64,000 nucleotides of DNA. Origin: Anaeroplasma bactoclasticum (GTDB taxonomy: Bacteria > Bacillota_I > Bacilli_A > Acholeplasmatales > Anaeroplasmataceae). Numbering within the stretch: position 1 is the first letter of the stretch; each line of letters begins with the position of its first letter. The DNA lies in contig NZ_QXEV01000001.1 in assembly GCF_003550015.1 (NCBI RefSeq), forward strand, positions 62,001-126,000. Direction: 5' to 3'. The position numbers were made by a program, and so were the translations under genes. A model generated the notes under the pieces. It did not search any database, was not told the DNA's origin, and was given only the letters and a program-made list of their open reading frames with translations. Below, piece by piece: positions 54,107-63,111 of this stretch.

Positions 54107-54343
54107 TTATTCTTGATTTATATCTTCTACAGTATAACCTAAATTTGTGATTAAGGATCTTAAATCATTTAAATCAATTTCCTCATAGGAAATGATTTTT
54201 GTAAGATTCTTTTTTCTTTTTGATATAACCTTATTTACTTTGTATTTATTTCTTATTGTGGTATTGATGTGTGATTCACACATTCCACATTTCATACCTA
54301 ATACTGTTAAAGTATAAGTGAATGTATTACTTTTTGAGTTCAT
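54107..54343 (-). CDS. Heavy-metal-associated (HMA) domain protein
   Basis: 78 residues, one HMA domain. Metal-binding loop GMKCGMCESHINTTI (MxCxxC) at residues ~17-31 and the usual closing GYTVEDI. These bind Cu(I), Zn or similar. It is the last gene of the feo operon and overlaps the FeoB-associated gene by 17 bases, so it should be co-expressed with iron uptake; whether it handles iron or protects against mis-metallation is open. Confidence 0.85.
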   Translation of the reverse strand: MNSKSNTFTYTLTVLGMKCGMCESHINTTIRNKYKVNKVISKRKKNLTKIISYEEIDLNDLRSLITNLGYTVEDINQE

Positions 54344-54542
54344 TGTTTAAATCTCTTCTACATTCTTCTAAGAAGCCTTTGGCTTTGTCTTGACAGGATT
54401 TGCAGTCTCCTATACAGTCTTGTCTATAGTGACCACAATCACATTTTAATGTGCCTTTTTTCTTCTTAACGAAGTATGAAATTATTGGTCCTACAACAAT
54501 AAGTACTGCCCCAAGGGCAATAAGAGGCTCAAACCACTGCAT
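54327..54542 (-). CDS. FeoB-associated Cys-rich membrane protein
   Basis: 71 residues. One N-terminal membrane helix (residues ~5-24), a basic KKKK stop, then CDCGHYRQDCIGDCKSCQDK with five Cys. It matches the FeoB-associated family (often listed with FeoC as the third Feo component) in size, layout and position, 3 bases after feoB. Confidence 0.88.
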   Translation of the reverse strand: MQWFEPLIALGAVLIVVGPIISYFVKKKKGTLKCDCGHYRQDCIGDCKSCQDKAKGFLEECRRDLNNELKK

Positions 54543-54545
54543 AGA

Positions 54546-56828
54546 TTATGCCTCTAAAGCAACAATAGAAGATGCTTTCTTATTACGCTTTACAACGAAA
54601 TATGCAGCGAATACTAAGAATGCAACAAGTGCAAGAGTAACAATCATACCTGCCCACCAAGCTACTGCCCAAAGAGCGCCTAGCCAGTAAACTAAAGCAG
54701 ATAATCCATAAGAAATACCAAACCAGAAGCCTAAAGTCTTTAAGAATTCCTTCTTTGTTTGTTCAGCCTTTGCTGTAGCAATTGCTGCAAAGCAAGGGAA
54801 TGTTAATAGGTTGAAGATAGCAAAGGAATAAAGACCATAGGATGTAAACTGAATAGTTTCTTCCATACCCTCTTCAACGCCATTGTTGAAGAATAATGCC
54901 ATTGTACCAACAACATTTTCCTTTGCAACTAAGCCTGTGATAGAAGATACTGTGTGCTTCCAACCATCAGCACCAATTGCCCATCCACAAGGATAGAAGA
55001 TGTACTGTAATGCCTTACCGATATATGCAATGAAGGAATTATCCATGTTTTCTACCATTGCCCATCCACCATTTTCAATACCGAAAGTCTGTAAGAACCA
55101 AATAACTACTAAGGATGCAGCAATGATTGTTGCAGCTTTAATTACATAATGCTTTAGCTTTTCCCAAAGGTGAGCTCCAACATTTCTTGGCTGTGGTAGG
55201 TGATACTGAGGTAATTCCATAATGAATGGAGAAACATAAGTATCTTTTGTAAATACTCTCATGAAGATTGCAAGAATGATTGCAAGTACAATACCACCTA
55301 GGTAAATAGTAAATACAAATACATCACCATAGCCGAAGCCAGCATAAGTAGCAACTGCAGCAAGCAATCCCCAAATAGGTGCCTTTGCACCACAAGAGAA
55401 GCAAGTCATTAAACGAATAGTTCTATTCTTTTCAACTTCGTTTTCTAGAGTTCTTGTTGCCATGATGGCAGGAACACTACAACCGAAGCCTGTTAACATA
55501 GGAATAAATGCTTTACCAGATAGACCGAATTTTCTAAATGCTCTATCCAAAATGAAAGCAATACGTGCCATATAGCCTGTATCCTCTAATATAGCAATAA
55601 ATAAGAATAATAGCATAATTTGTGGGATAAATGAACATACAGCATCAAGTCCATTTAAGATACCATCACAAATAAGGGAACCATACCAAGTAGCAGATGC
55701 AGCTTCAGCAGCAACATCTCCATATTCTTGGAATCCACTACAAATCCATTGGAAGCCTGCAATGAAATGACCAGAGAACCAGCCCATCCAGTTTTGTAAG
55801 AATACACCTAAGGATGGAATACCAGCTAAAGGCTCTCCTTCATAGCCCATACCAGTTAAGAAGTTAATAAATCCTTCATTATGGATTTCAACTCCAAACC
55901 AAGCATTTAAATAGAATAAGTCTTCAGCAAATGTGAAGTGGAAGATAAAGAACATAATAACGATGAATAGAGGTAATCCCCAAATTCTATGAGTCATAAC
56001 CCTATCAATCTTATCAGATTTTGTTTTTTCTTCCTTTTCTCCGGTTTGAGCTTTTTCATATACATTTGCGAAATTCTTAGAGATATATTGATAACGTGCA
56101 TCAGCAATATATGCTTCAAAATCTGTACCAAAGGTATCGTTAGAGAATGTTTTTTTGAATTCCTCAACCATAGGAATTAAATCCTCATGATCCTTTGCTT
56201 CAATTTCATCAAGCTCTACAAGCTTAACTGCATGGAATAGAGGATTTTTGATACCTCTATATTCGATTGCGATTCTGCAATCGTTAACTAAATGATATAA
56301 AGGATCTTCGCTATTTAAGATTAGATTACCCTTTCTTGGAGCTTTAGAAGCTTCATCAGCAACCTTCATTAATGCATCGATGTTATAATCCTTTAATGCA
56401 GAGATTTCAACAACAGGTACACCAAGCTTTTTAGAAAGCTCATCCTTGTTAAGCTTATCTCCATTTTTAGATACGATATCTGTCATGTTTAATGCAATGA
56501 CAACAGGAACATCGATTTCTAGAATCTGTGTTGTAAGATATAAATTTCTTTCAAGGTTTGTAGCATCTACAATGTTGATTACACAATCTGGTGCTTCATC
56601 TAGAATATAATTTCTTGATACAATCTCTTCTGGTGTATAAGGAGATAAAGAATAAATACCAGGTAAGTCTACAATTTCTACAGTCTCATCTAGCTTTTTA
56701 TACTGACCTGTTTTCTTATCTACTGTAACTCCTGGCCAGTTTCCTACGTGAGCAGTAGAACCAGTTAAGGCATTGAATAATGTTGTTTTACCGCAGTTTG
56801 GATTACCTGCTAAAGCAAATCTTTTCAT
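54546..56828 (-). CDS. feoB: Ferrous iron transporter FeoB
   Basis: 760 residues. N-terminal G domain: GNPNCGKTTLFNALTG (G1), VDLPGIYSLSPYT (G3), NMTD (G4). Helical GDI region, then the membrane core with CSVPAIMATRTLENE and CFSCGAKAPIWGLL (conserved Cys). Takes up Fe2+. It overlaps feoA by one base. Full length with no lesion. Confidence 0.97.
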   Translation of the reverse strand: MKRFALAGNPNCGKTTLFNALTGSTAHVGNWPGVTVDKKTGQYKKLDETVEIVDLPGIYSLSPYTPEEIVSRNYILDEAPDCVINIVDATNLERNLYLTTQILEIDVPVVIALNMTDIVSKNGDKLNKDELSKKLGVPVVEISALKDYNIDALMKVADEASKAPRKGNLILNSEDPLYHLVNDCRIAIEYRGIKNPLFHAVKLVELDEIEAKDHEDLIPMVEEFKKTFSNDTFGTDFEAYIADARYQYISKNFANVYEKAQTGEKEEKTKSDKIDRVMTHRIWGLPLFIVIMFFIFHFTFAEDLFYLNAWFGVEIHNEGFINFLTGMGYEGEPLAGIPSLGVFLQNWMGWFSGHFIAGFQWICSGFQEYGDVAAEAASATWYGSLICDGILNGLDAVCSFIPQIMLLFLFIAILEDTGYMARIAFILDRAFRKFGLSGKAFIPMLTGFGCSVPAIMATRTLENEVEKNRTIRLMTCFSCGAKAPIWGLLAAVATYAGFGYGDVFVFTIYLGGIVLAIILAIFMRVFTKDTYVSPFIMELPQYHLPQPRNVGAHLWEKLKHYVIKAATIIAASLVVIWFLQTFGIENGGWAMVENMDNSFIAYIGKALQYIFYPCGWAIGADGWKHTVSSITGLVAKENVVGTMALFFNNGVEEGMEETIQFTSYGLYSFAIFNLLTFPCFAAIATAKAEQTKKEFLKTLGFWFGISYGLSALVYWLGALWAVAWWAGMIVTLALVAFLVFAAYFVVKRNKKASSIVALEA

Positions 56829-57067
56829 TATTTGTTATCCTCCACTTCTAAAGTAACCAAAGCGGCCTCATCCTTACGTAAGGATAATTCATAACCTCTA
56901 ATTGTAATTTCAATTGGATCGCCTAATGGTGCTTTCTTTTTTAGGTAAACACTTGCTCCTGGTGTTACACCCATATCGAATAATCTTCTACGAAGCCTTC
57001 CTTCGCCACCGACCTTGACGATTTTGCCCGAATCGCCAACGGAAAGCTCATTTAATAATTTTTGCAT
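56828..57067 (-). CDS. feoA: FeoA-domain protein (second copy)
   Basis: 79 residues, an SH3-like FeoA fold: LNELSVGDSGKIVKVGG, RRRLFDMGVTPGASVYLKKKAPLGDPIEITIRG. Modulates FeoB. Start codon at 57067 with GAGGAGGGTAAT upstream; its stop overlaps the feoB start. Confidence 0.93.
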   Translation of the reverse strand: MQKLLNELSVGDSGKIVKVGGEGRLRRRLFDMGVTPGASVYLKKKAPLGDPIEITIRGYELSLRKDEAALVTLEVEDNK

Positions 57068-57082
57068 ATCATTACCCTCCTC

Positions 57083-57295
57083 TTATGCAACTAAGATTTT
57101 TGTAGCAACATGTCTATCTATTGCAAGACGTCCCTCTCTAACCTGAATAATACAATTTCCGCCAGTACAAGAGATTACCTTGATTGTGGAATTGATTGTT
57201 ATTCCTAGAGATTCTAAATGCTTTTTAAGCTTGTCCTCTACTAAAACCTTAACAATTCTTAAATCTGTATTTAATGGTGCTATGACTAATGGCAT
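57083..57295 (-). CDS. feoA: FeoA-domain protein (first copy)
   Basis: 70 residues, divergent FeoA: MPLVIAPLNTDLRIVKVL, KKHLESLGITINSTIKVIS, VREGRLAIDRHVATKILV. First gene of the feo operon, 15 bases before the second feoA. Two small FeoA proteins before feoB is a recurring Firmicutes arrangement. Confidence 0.9.
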   Translation of the reverse strand: MPLVIAPLNTDLRIVKVLVEDKLKKHLESLGITINSTIKVISCTGGNCIIQVREGRLAIDRHVATKILVA

Positions 57296-57312
57296 ACACG
57301 TTCCCCCTTTGG

Positions 57313-57330
57313 AGTTAGTCTTATATAACT
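57313..57330. promoter_or_regulatory. Iron-box-like site F1, near the feo ribosome binding site
   Basis: AGTTAGTCTTATATAACT; shares the outer AGTTA/TAACT arms with operator A, inner part degenerate. Confidence 0.5.
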
Positions 57331-57393
57331 TATCCTTCTAAAAAATAACTGAAATTGGATTTCAGTTTAGTTAATTTTTATTTTTTAAAATAA

Positions 57394-57411
57394 AGTTACA
57401 CATAACTAACT
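57394..57411. promoter_or_regulatory. Iron-box-like site F2, just downstream of the feo start point
   Basis: AGTTACACATAACTAACT (+ strand). Lies about +7 to +24 from the predicted feo start. Confidence 0.6.
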
Positions 57412-57424
57412 TTTATCAAGATAA

Positions 57425-57453
57425 AAGATAACACTAAATTATTCATATGTCAA
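57425..57453 (-). promoter_or_regulatory. Promoter of the feo operon
   Basis: On the minus strand TTGACA (57453-57448), 17 bp, TATCTT (57430-57425); start near 57418, leader ~120 bases. Confidence 0.8.
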
Positions 57454-57459
57454 CAAAAA

Positions 57460-57477
57460 AGTTAGTTATAACAAATC
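57460..57477. promoter_or_regulatory. Iron-box-like site F3, upstream of the feo -35
   Basis: AGTTAGTTATAACAAATC; 12 central bases identical to operator B2 (GTTAGTTATAAC). Confidence 0.65.
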
Positions 57478-57547
57478 TTTTTTAATTAAAAATTAAATGT
57501 AAGTGTTTTTATTATGAAACTAACAAATTTATGTGGTAGAAGAAGCA

Positions 57548-57571
57548 ATAAAAAAAGCCCCGAAGGGCTTT
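57548..57571 (-). terminator. Terminator of the glnN-amt operon
   Basis: Read on the minus strand: AAAGCCC-ttcg-GGGCTTT followed by TTTT. Confidence 0.92.
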
Positions 57572-57573
57572 AA

Positions 57574-59349
57574 TTATTCAACATCTACAAGTGCTGCTTG
57601 GCCGGTTTCACCAGTTCTAACCTTTACTACATCTAAGCAGTTATATACGAAGATTTTACCGTCTCCGATATGACCAGTATATAATATCTTTCTGGCTGCT
57701 TCAATTACTGTAGATACAGGGATATTTGCAACAACAACATCTACCTGAATCTTTGGTAATAATGTAGGTTCAATCTTGATACCACGGTAGTATTCAGGAG
57801 CACCCTTTTGGATTCCACAACCCATTACATGGGATACTGTCATACCTGTAATACCAATATTTAAAAGTTCATCCTTTAATGCTTCAAACATACGTTCTTT
57901 ACATACAATTTCAATTTTTGTGATTGTTTTATCGCCTGGCTTGATATTATCTACAGTAGGCATTGATTTTACTTCAATTGCTTCACTTAATGGAATATCT
58001 CCATTTACCTGAGCTACTGCATCACCATAATCAAATGGCTGTGGTGCCATTTGGAAGCCTGCATAAGCTGCTTGAAGACCATGCTCTGTTAAGTCTAGAC
58101 CTCTAATTTCTTCTTCTGGAGTAGCTCTTAAGAATGGAGTAACTCCATCTTTTCTCTTAATAAGCTTCATAACACCAAAGATTAGGAATGCCCAAGCGGC
58201 TGTCCAAGCACATACAGCTAAAACACCAATAGTCTGGATTCCAAGCTGAGCAAAGCCCTTACCATAGAATAGACCGGTAGTTGTAGAGAATAAACCAGCT
58301 GCAAGTGTTCCCCAAACTCCATTTAAGAAGTGAACAGAACAAGCACCTACTGGGTCATCGATATGGCATACCTTATCGAAGAATTCTACACCGAAAGTTA
58401 ATACGAAACCAGATACAATACCAATTGCGATAGAGCCAACTAAATCAACTCTAGAGCAACCAGCAGTAATAGCTACTAAACCAGCAAGTGATCCGTTTAG
58501 TGTCATAGAAACATCTGGCTTACCATTTTTAATCCAAGTAATCATCATTACAGTTACTGTTGCTAAGGATGCAGAAATGGTTGTTGTCATGAAAACCTGA
58601 CCCATTCCCTCATATCCTTCCCAAGCAGTACAAGCTGCAGGGTTAAATCCATACCAACCAAACCATAAAATGAATACACCAAGTGCACCAACTAATACGT
58701 TATGACCCTGAATGGCATTGATTTTTGTAACCTTGCCATTCTCATCTCTAACATATTTACCAATTCTAGGTCCAACCATCCATGCACCGATTAAAGCAGT
58801 TAAACCACCAACCATATGAATGGAGCAAGAACCAGATAAATCAATGAAGCCTTGAGCTGTGCCACCATCAAGTAAGCCCCAGCTATTAGCTAACTGCTGT
58901 AACCAGCCATTATTACCAACGCCCCAGTTCCAATAAGCTTCTACTGGATAAACAACAGCTGAAATAATCATAGAATAAATACAATATGCTTTAAAGTTAG
59001 TTCTTTCAGCCATTGCACCTGAAACAATAGTAGCAGTAGTGGCACAGAATACTAAGTTGAAGATGAAATCTGTCCATCCAATCCAGTTTGCGCCTTCACC
59101 AAACATACCCTTATATACCTGGCCTACTTCACCAAATAGGCCACCTGCAAGTGCATTTTCTGCACATAGGATAGGACCTCCGATTAGGATAAAAGTAATT
59201 GTTCCTAAGCAGAAATCCATTAGGTTTTTCATTGTAATATTACCTGTGTTTTTAGCTCTTGTAAAACCTGCCTCACACATTGCAAAGCCAGCTTGCATAA
59301 AGAAGATTAAAGCAATGGCAATTAATTTCCAGATTTGATAGTTCCACAT
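57574..59349 (-). CDS. Ammonium transporter with fused C-terminal P-II domain
   Basis: 591 residues. Residues 1-~400: Amt channel with eleven helices, opening MQAGFAMCEAGFTRAKNTG and carrying the twin pore histidines in GHNVLVGALG and CSVHFLNGVWGT. Residues ~475-591: a complete GlnK/P-II domain, with T-loop KGAPEYYRG (Tyr 520-521), GDGKIFVY (~562-569) and RTGETGQAAL. Normally P-II is a separate protein that plugs Amt when nitrogen is plentiful; here the regulator is tethered. It follows glnN by 17 bases. Confidence 0.95.
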   Translation of the reverse strand: MWNYQIWKLIAIALIFFMQAGFAMCEAGFTRAKNTGNITMKNLMDFCLGTITFILIGGPILCAENALAGGLFGEVGQVYKGMFGEGANWIGWTDFIFNLVFCATTATIVSGAMAERTNFKAYCIYSMIISAVVYPVEAYWNWGVGNNGWLQQLANSWGLLDGGTAQGFIDLSGSCSIHMVGGLTALIGAWMVGPRIGKYVRDENGKVTKINAIQGHNVLVGALGVFILWFGWYGFNPAACTAWEGYEGMGQVFMTTTISASLATVTVMMITWIKNGKPDVSMTLNGSLAGLVAITAGCSRVDLVGSIAIGIVSGFVLTFGVEFFDKVCHIDDPVGACSVHFLNGVWGTLAAGLFSTTTGLFYGKGFAQLGIQTIGVLAVCAWTAAWAFLIFGVMKLIKRKDGVTPFLRATPEEEIRGLDLTEHGLQAAYAGFQMAPQPFDYGDAVAQVNGDIPLSEAIEVKSMPTVDNIKPGDKTITKIEIVCKERMFEALKDELLNIGITGMTVSHVMGCGIQKGAPEYYRGIKIEPTLLPKIQVDVVVANIPVSTVIEAARKILYTGHIGDGKIFVYNCLDVVKVRTGETGQAALVDVE

Positions 59350-59366
59350 AATAATCTCTCCCCTTT

Positions 59367-61454
59367 TTATCTTACTTTATATAAGAGATCGCCATATGTA
59401 GGAACAGGCCATGCCTTACGATCCATGACAGGTTCAATTGCATCAATAATGCTTCTAGCTTTCTCCATTAAAGGAAGAACCTCTTCCTTATAATACATAG
59501 ATCTTGTAGCATAATCTTCAATTTCCTTTGCTACATTAATCTTATCTTCTAATACTAGCTTAACTTTATATGCTTCATTTAAACCAGTATTAATCTTAGT
59601 TAATGATTCAGATTCATAAGAAGTATCTAATCCAACATTCTTTTTAATAATAATAGAATTAGATAATTCCTTTGTATATGCTGAAATTGCTGGTAAATAA
59701 TCCTTATTTAACATATTTAAGCAAGTTAATGCTTCAATATTAACTACCTTAGAATAATGCTCCTGAGCAATTTCATATCTTGCGTTAATTTCATCTGTTG
59801 AATATACCTTATGAGATGTGAATAGCTTAACATTCTTATCATCTAAATAATAAGGTAATGCCTCTGGTGTTGATTTTAGATTTAATAAGCCACGATGTTT
59901 AGCTTCCTCAATCCATTTATCATCATATCCATTACCATTGAATATGATACGCTTATGATGGATAATTGTTTCTTTAATTAAGTTATGTAATTCTGTATTG
60001 AAATCAGAAGCCTTCTCTAATCTATCTGCAAACTGCTTTAATTCTTCAGCAACAGCTGTATTTAGCATAATGTTTGAACATGAGATAGATTCAGATGAAC
60101 CAACTGCTCTAAATTCAAACTTATTACCTGTAAAGGCAAATGGAGAGGTTCTGTTTCTATCCGTTGTATCTTGGGGAAGTGGCGGAAGAACATCTGCCCC
60201 GATTTTAAGGAAGGTTTTACCATTTGCCTTTAGAGGCTCGCCAGTTTCTATCGAATCGATGACCGCTTGAAGGTCAGATCCTAAGAATATGGAGATAATT
60301 GCAGGAGGTGCCTCGTTTGCACCAAGACGGAAATCATTACCTGCACTGGCTACTGAGATTCTAAGTAGATCCTGGTATTCATCAACTGCTTTAATTACAG
60401 ATACTAAGAATAATAAGAACTGTGCGTTCTCTGCAGGAGTATCTCCTGGCTCTAATAGGTTAATTCCTGTATTTGTGGAAATAGACCAGTTGTTGTGCTT
60501 GCCAGAGCCATTTACACCCTTAAATGGCTTTTCATGTAATAAGCATACTAGATTATGCTTTTTTGCGATTTTTTGCATTACATCCATAGTGATTTGGTTG
60601 TGGTCTGCAGCAATATTTGTTGTTGTAAATATTGGGGCAAGCTCATGCTGAGCAGGAGCTACCTCATTATGTTCTGTTTTTGCAAGGATACCAAGCTTCC
60701 AAAGCTCAGCATTTAAATCATTCATAAATTCCTGTACTCTTGGCTTGATAGATCCAAAGTAATGATCATCAAGCTCCTGTCCCTTAGGTGGCATTGCACC
60801 AAATAGAGTACGTCCTGTATAAATTAAGTCCTTACGCTTATCATAAACATCCTTATCGACTAAGAAGTATTCCTGTTCAGGACCTACTGTTGTTTTAATA
60901 GATGTTACATTATCAAGTCCAAATAGCTTTAAAATTCTTAATGCTTGAATATTTAAAGCTTGCATAGATCTTAATAATGGAGTCTTCTTATCCAAAGCCT
61001 GTCCATCATAGCTACAGAATGCTGTAGGAATGCATAGGCATTTGTCTCTAATAAATGCATAGGAGGTAGGATCCCACGCTGTATATCCTCTTGCTTCACA
61101 TGTAGCACGAAGTCCACCAGAAGGGAAGGAAGAAGCATCAGGCTCGCCCTTAATCAATTCCTTGCCTTTGAATTCCATAATGATTCCACCCTCACTATCT
61201 GGAGAGATGAAGGAATCATGCTTTTCAGCTGTTGTACCAGTCATAGGCTGGAACCAATGTGTATAATGAGTAGCACCATTTTCAATTGCCCAGTCCTTCA
61301 TGGCTAGTGCTACGGAGTTCGCAACACTAATATCTAGTTCTTTTCCATCGTTGATTGTCTTCTTTAGCTTTTTATAAACATCAGAAGATAATTTCGATTT
61401 CATTACCTTATCGTTGAAGACAAGGCATCCAAAATAATCCGTTACTTGTTTCAT
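59367..61454 (-). CDS. glnN: Type III glutamine synthetase
   Basis: 695 residues, the size of GSIII and much longer than GSI or GSII. Catalytic segments: [46 protein letters not shown] and [19 protein letters not shown]. Condenses ammonium and glutamate with ATP. RBS TTAGGAGGATTAA (minus strand). Transcribed first, with the Amt-PII gene behind it: uptake and assimilation in one operon. Confidence 0.97.
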   Translation of the reverse strand: MKQVTDYFGCLVFNDKVMKSKLSSDVYKKLKKTINDGKELDISVANSVALAMKDWAIENGATHYTHWFQPMTGTTAEKHDSFISPDSEGGIIMEFKGKELIKGEPDASSFPSGGLRATCEARGYTAWDPTSYAFIRDKCLCIPTAFCSYDGQALDKKTPLLRSMQALNIQALRILKLFGLDNVTSIKTTVGPEQEYFLVDKDVYDKRKDLIYTGRTLFGAMPPKGQELDDHYFGSIKPRVQEFMNDLNAELWKLGILAKTEHNEVAPAQHELAPIFTTTNIAADHNQITMDVMQKIAKKHNLVCLLHEKPFKGVNGSGKHNNWSISTNTGINLLEPGDTPAENAQFLLFLVSVIKAVDEYQDLLRISVASAGNDFRLGANEAPPAIISIFLGSDLQAVIDSIETGEPLKANGKTFLKIGADVLPPLPQDTTDRNRTSPFAFTGNKFEFRAVGSSESISCSNIMLNTAVAEELKQFADRLEKASDFNTELHNLIKETIIHHKRIIFNGNGYDDKWIEEAKHRGLLNLKSTPEALPYYLDDKNVKLFTSHKVYSTDEINARYEIAQEHYSKVVNIEALTCLNMLNKDYLPAISAYTKELSNSIIIKKNVGLDTSYESESLTKINTGLNEAYKVKLVLEDKINVAKEIEDYATRSMYYKEEVLPLMEKARSIIDAIEPVMDRKAWPVPTYGDLLYKVR

Positions 61455-61474
61455 TTTTTAATCCTCCTAAAAAC

Positions 61475-61523
61475 AAAAAAAGGCAGTGGGGGTGGTATTA
61501 ATTCCACAGGCCCCGTTGCCTTT
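61475..61523 (-). promoter_or_regulatory. Leader terminator/attenuator of glnN
   Basis: On the minus strand AAAGGCA (61523-61517) pairs with TGCCTTT (61485-61479), with inner GGGG/CCCC and GTGG/CCAC pairing, followed by TTTTGTTTTT (61478-61469), then the RBS. It begins within a few bases of the transcript start, so it lies inside the leader and should stop transcription before glnN unless prevented. Confidence 0.7.
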
Positions 61524-61531
61524 ATGAGCAC

Positions 61532-61560
61532 ATTATAGACCCAAAAAAATGACCTGTCAA
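61532..61560 (-). promoter_or_regulatory. Consensus promoter of glnN-amt
   Basis: Minus strand TTGACA (61560-61555), 17 bp, TATAAT (61537-61532): perfect. Confidence 0.9.
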
Positions 61561-61929
61561 CAGGCAATTTATAATTTTTTTGATAATAAAAGCGTTTTTC
61601 ACGAATTATCTTACCTTAAAAAGCCTTTTTGGTGAATAAAATTTGAAAAAATGTAAAAATGTTAAATATTTGTCTTGAACTGCATAAAGAAAAGTGCTAT
61701 CTTATTTGTATATTTAACAAAAAAATGGCGTTTTTGAGAATTATATTTTTAAAAATGGCGATTTTTTGGTGAATATTTTGATAACAAAATGACATTTTTT
61801 AAAGAAAATCTTTAAGTTTTTAAGTCTTAGACAGCAACAATGGAGTTGACTAATAAGACTTTGATTTCTTTAGGTGTTATTAAGAAAATTGTATAGATTC
61901 TAAAACCACATGAGGGGAAGGTGTTGGCA
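61561..61929. other. Divergent intergenic region between glnN and dapL
   Basis: Holds the dapL promoter, repeated AAAATGGCG-TTTTT blocks (near 61720-61800) and a leader hairpin AAGTCTTA (61822-61829) / TAAGACTT (61854-61861) with an inner CAAC/GTTG pair. No L-box or other known riboswitch recognised; no ORF. Confidence 0.6.
61675..61703 (+). promoter_or_regulatory. Promoter of dapL
   Basis: TTGAAC (61675-61680), 17 bp, TATCTT (61698-61703); leaves a ~220-base leader before the ATG. Confidence 0.6.
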
Positions 61930-63111
61930 ATGAACATTAAGATTAACGATAGCTTTTTGAAAATTAACGATAGCTATTTGTTTTCTACGATTAACAAAAA
62001 GGTAAAAAAATTTATAAGTATAAATCCTAATGCGGATATTATACGTTTAGGAATAGGCGATGTTACATTGCCACTATCTAAGGTAGTTATAGATGCTTTA
62101 GAGAAAGCTTCAGCTGAAATGGGTGTACAAAAAACCTTTAGAGGCTATCCACCTGAGTATGGATATGACTTTTTAAAGGAAGCGATAAAAAAATATTATA
62201 GTAGATTAAATGTCACTTTGGATATGGATTCTATATTTTGTTCTGATGGAGCAAAGTCTGATTTAGGAAATATAGTGGATATATTTGGAGATAACTTGGT
62301 ATATATACCAAATCCAGTATATCCTGTATATTTAGATTCTAATATCATGGCAGGAAGAAGAGTACGTTTTATGGAAGGAAATAAGGATAATAATTTCTTA
62401 ATTCTTCCAAAAGGTGATTATGAATGTGGAATATATTATTTATGTTCTCCAAATAATCCTTGTGGTACTGCATATACATATGAAGAATTAAAAAAATGGG
62501 TAGATTTTGCCAAAAGAACTGGTTCATTAATTATTTATGATTCTGCATATGAAGCATTTATAAAAGGAAATGAATTTGTTCATTCCATCTATGAAATAGA
62601 AGGAGCTAAGGAATGTGCAATTGAGGTATGTTCTTTCTCCAAGCAAGCAGGGTTTACTGGCTTAAGATGTGGATTTACAATCATTCCATTAGAGCTTGAG
62701 GCTATGGGACATTCTATAAATAAGCTTTGGTCAAGAAGACAAGCTACAAAGTTTAATGGTGTATCTTATCCAGTACAAAGAGCTGCTGAGGCAGCACTTA
62801 GTCCTTTAGGCATTGCTGAATGCATGAAGAATATTGATTATTATATGGAAAATGCAAGGATGCTTAGTAAGCTTTTTGATGAAAAGGGTATTTATTATAC
62901 AGGTGGTAAATCATCTCCATATCTTTGGATTTTATGTCCAAAGGGTATGAAATCATGGGATTTTTTTGATTATTTACTAGAGAATGCCAACGTAGTTGGA
63001 ACTCCAGGAGAAGGATTTGGAACTTGTGGAGAAGGTTATTTTAGAATAACATCTTTTAACACACATGAAAGAACAAAAGAAGCAATCGAGCGTTTAAGAA
63101 AGATATTGTAG
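61930..63111 (+). CDS. dapL: LL-diaminopimelate aminotransferase
   Basis: 393 residues, PLP-dependent. ATG 61930 lies 9 bases from GGGGAAGG; GTG 61921 and TTG 61924 abut it. Diagnostic: IRLGIGDVTLPL, EYGYDFLKEAIKKYY, YLCSPNNPCGTAYTYEEL and the PLP lysine in CSFSKQAGFTGLRCGF. It converts tetrahydrodipicolinate directly to LL-diaminopimelate, so the cell makes lysine/DAP by the DapL route. pyrG follows by 12 bases. Confidence 0.95.
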   Translation: MNIKINDSFLKINDSYLFSTINKKVKKFISINPNADIIRLGIGDVTLPLSKVVIDALEKASAEMGVQKTFRGYPPEYGYDFLKEAIKKYYSRLNVTLDMDSIFCSDGAKSDLGNIVDIFGDNLVYIPNPVYPVYLDSNIMAGRRVRFMEGNKDNNFLILPKGDYECGIYYLCSPNNPCGTAYTYEELKKWVDFAKRTGSLIIYDSAYEAFIKGNEFVHSIYEIEGAKECAIEVCSFSKQAGFTGLRCGFTIIPLELEAMGHSINKLWSRRQATKFNGVSYPVQRAAEAALSPLGIAECMKNIDYYMENARMLSKLFDEKGIYYTGGKSSPYLWILCPKGMKSWDFFDYLLENANVVGTPGEGFGTCGEGYFRITSFNTHERTKEAIERLRKIL

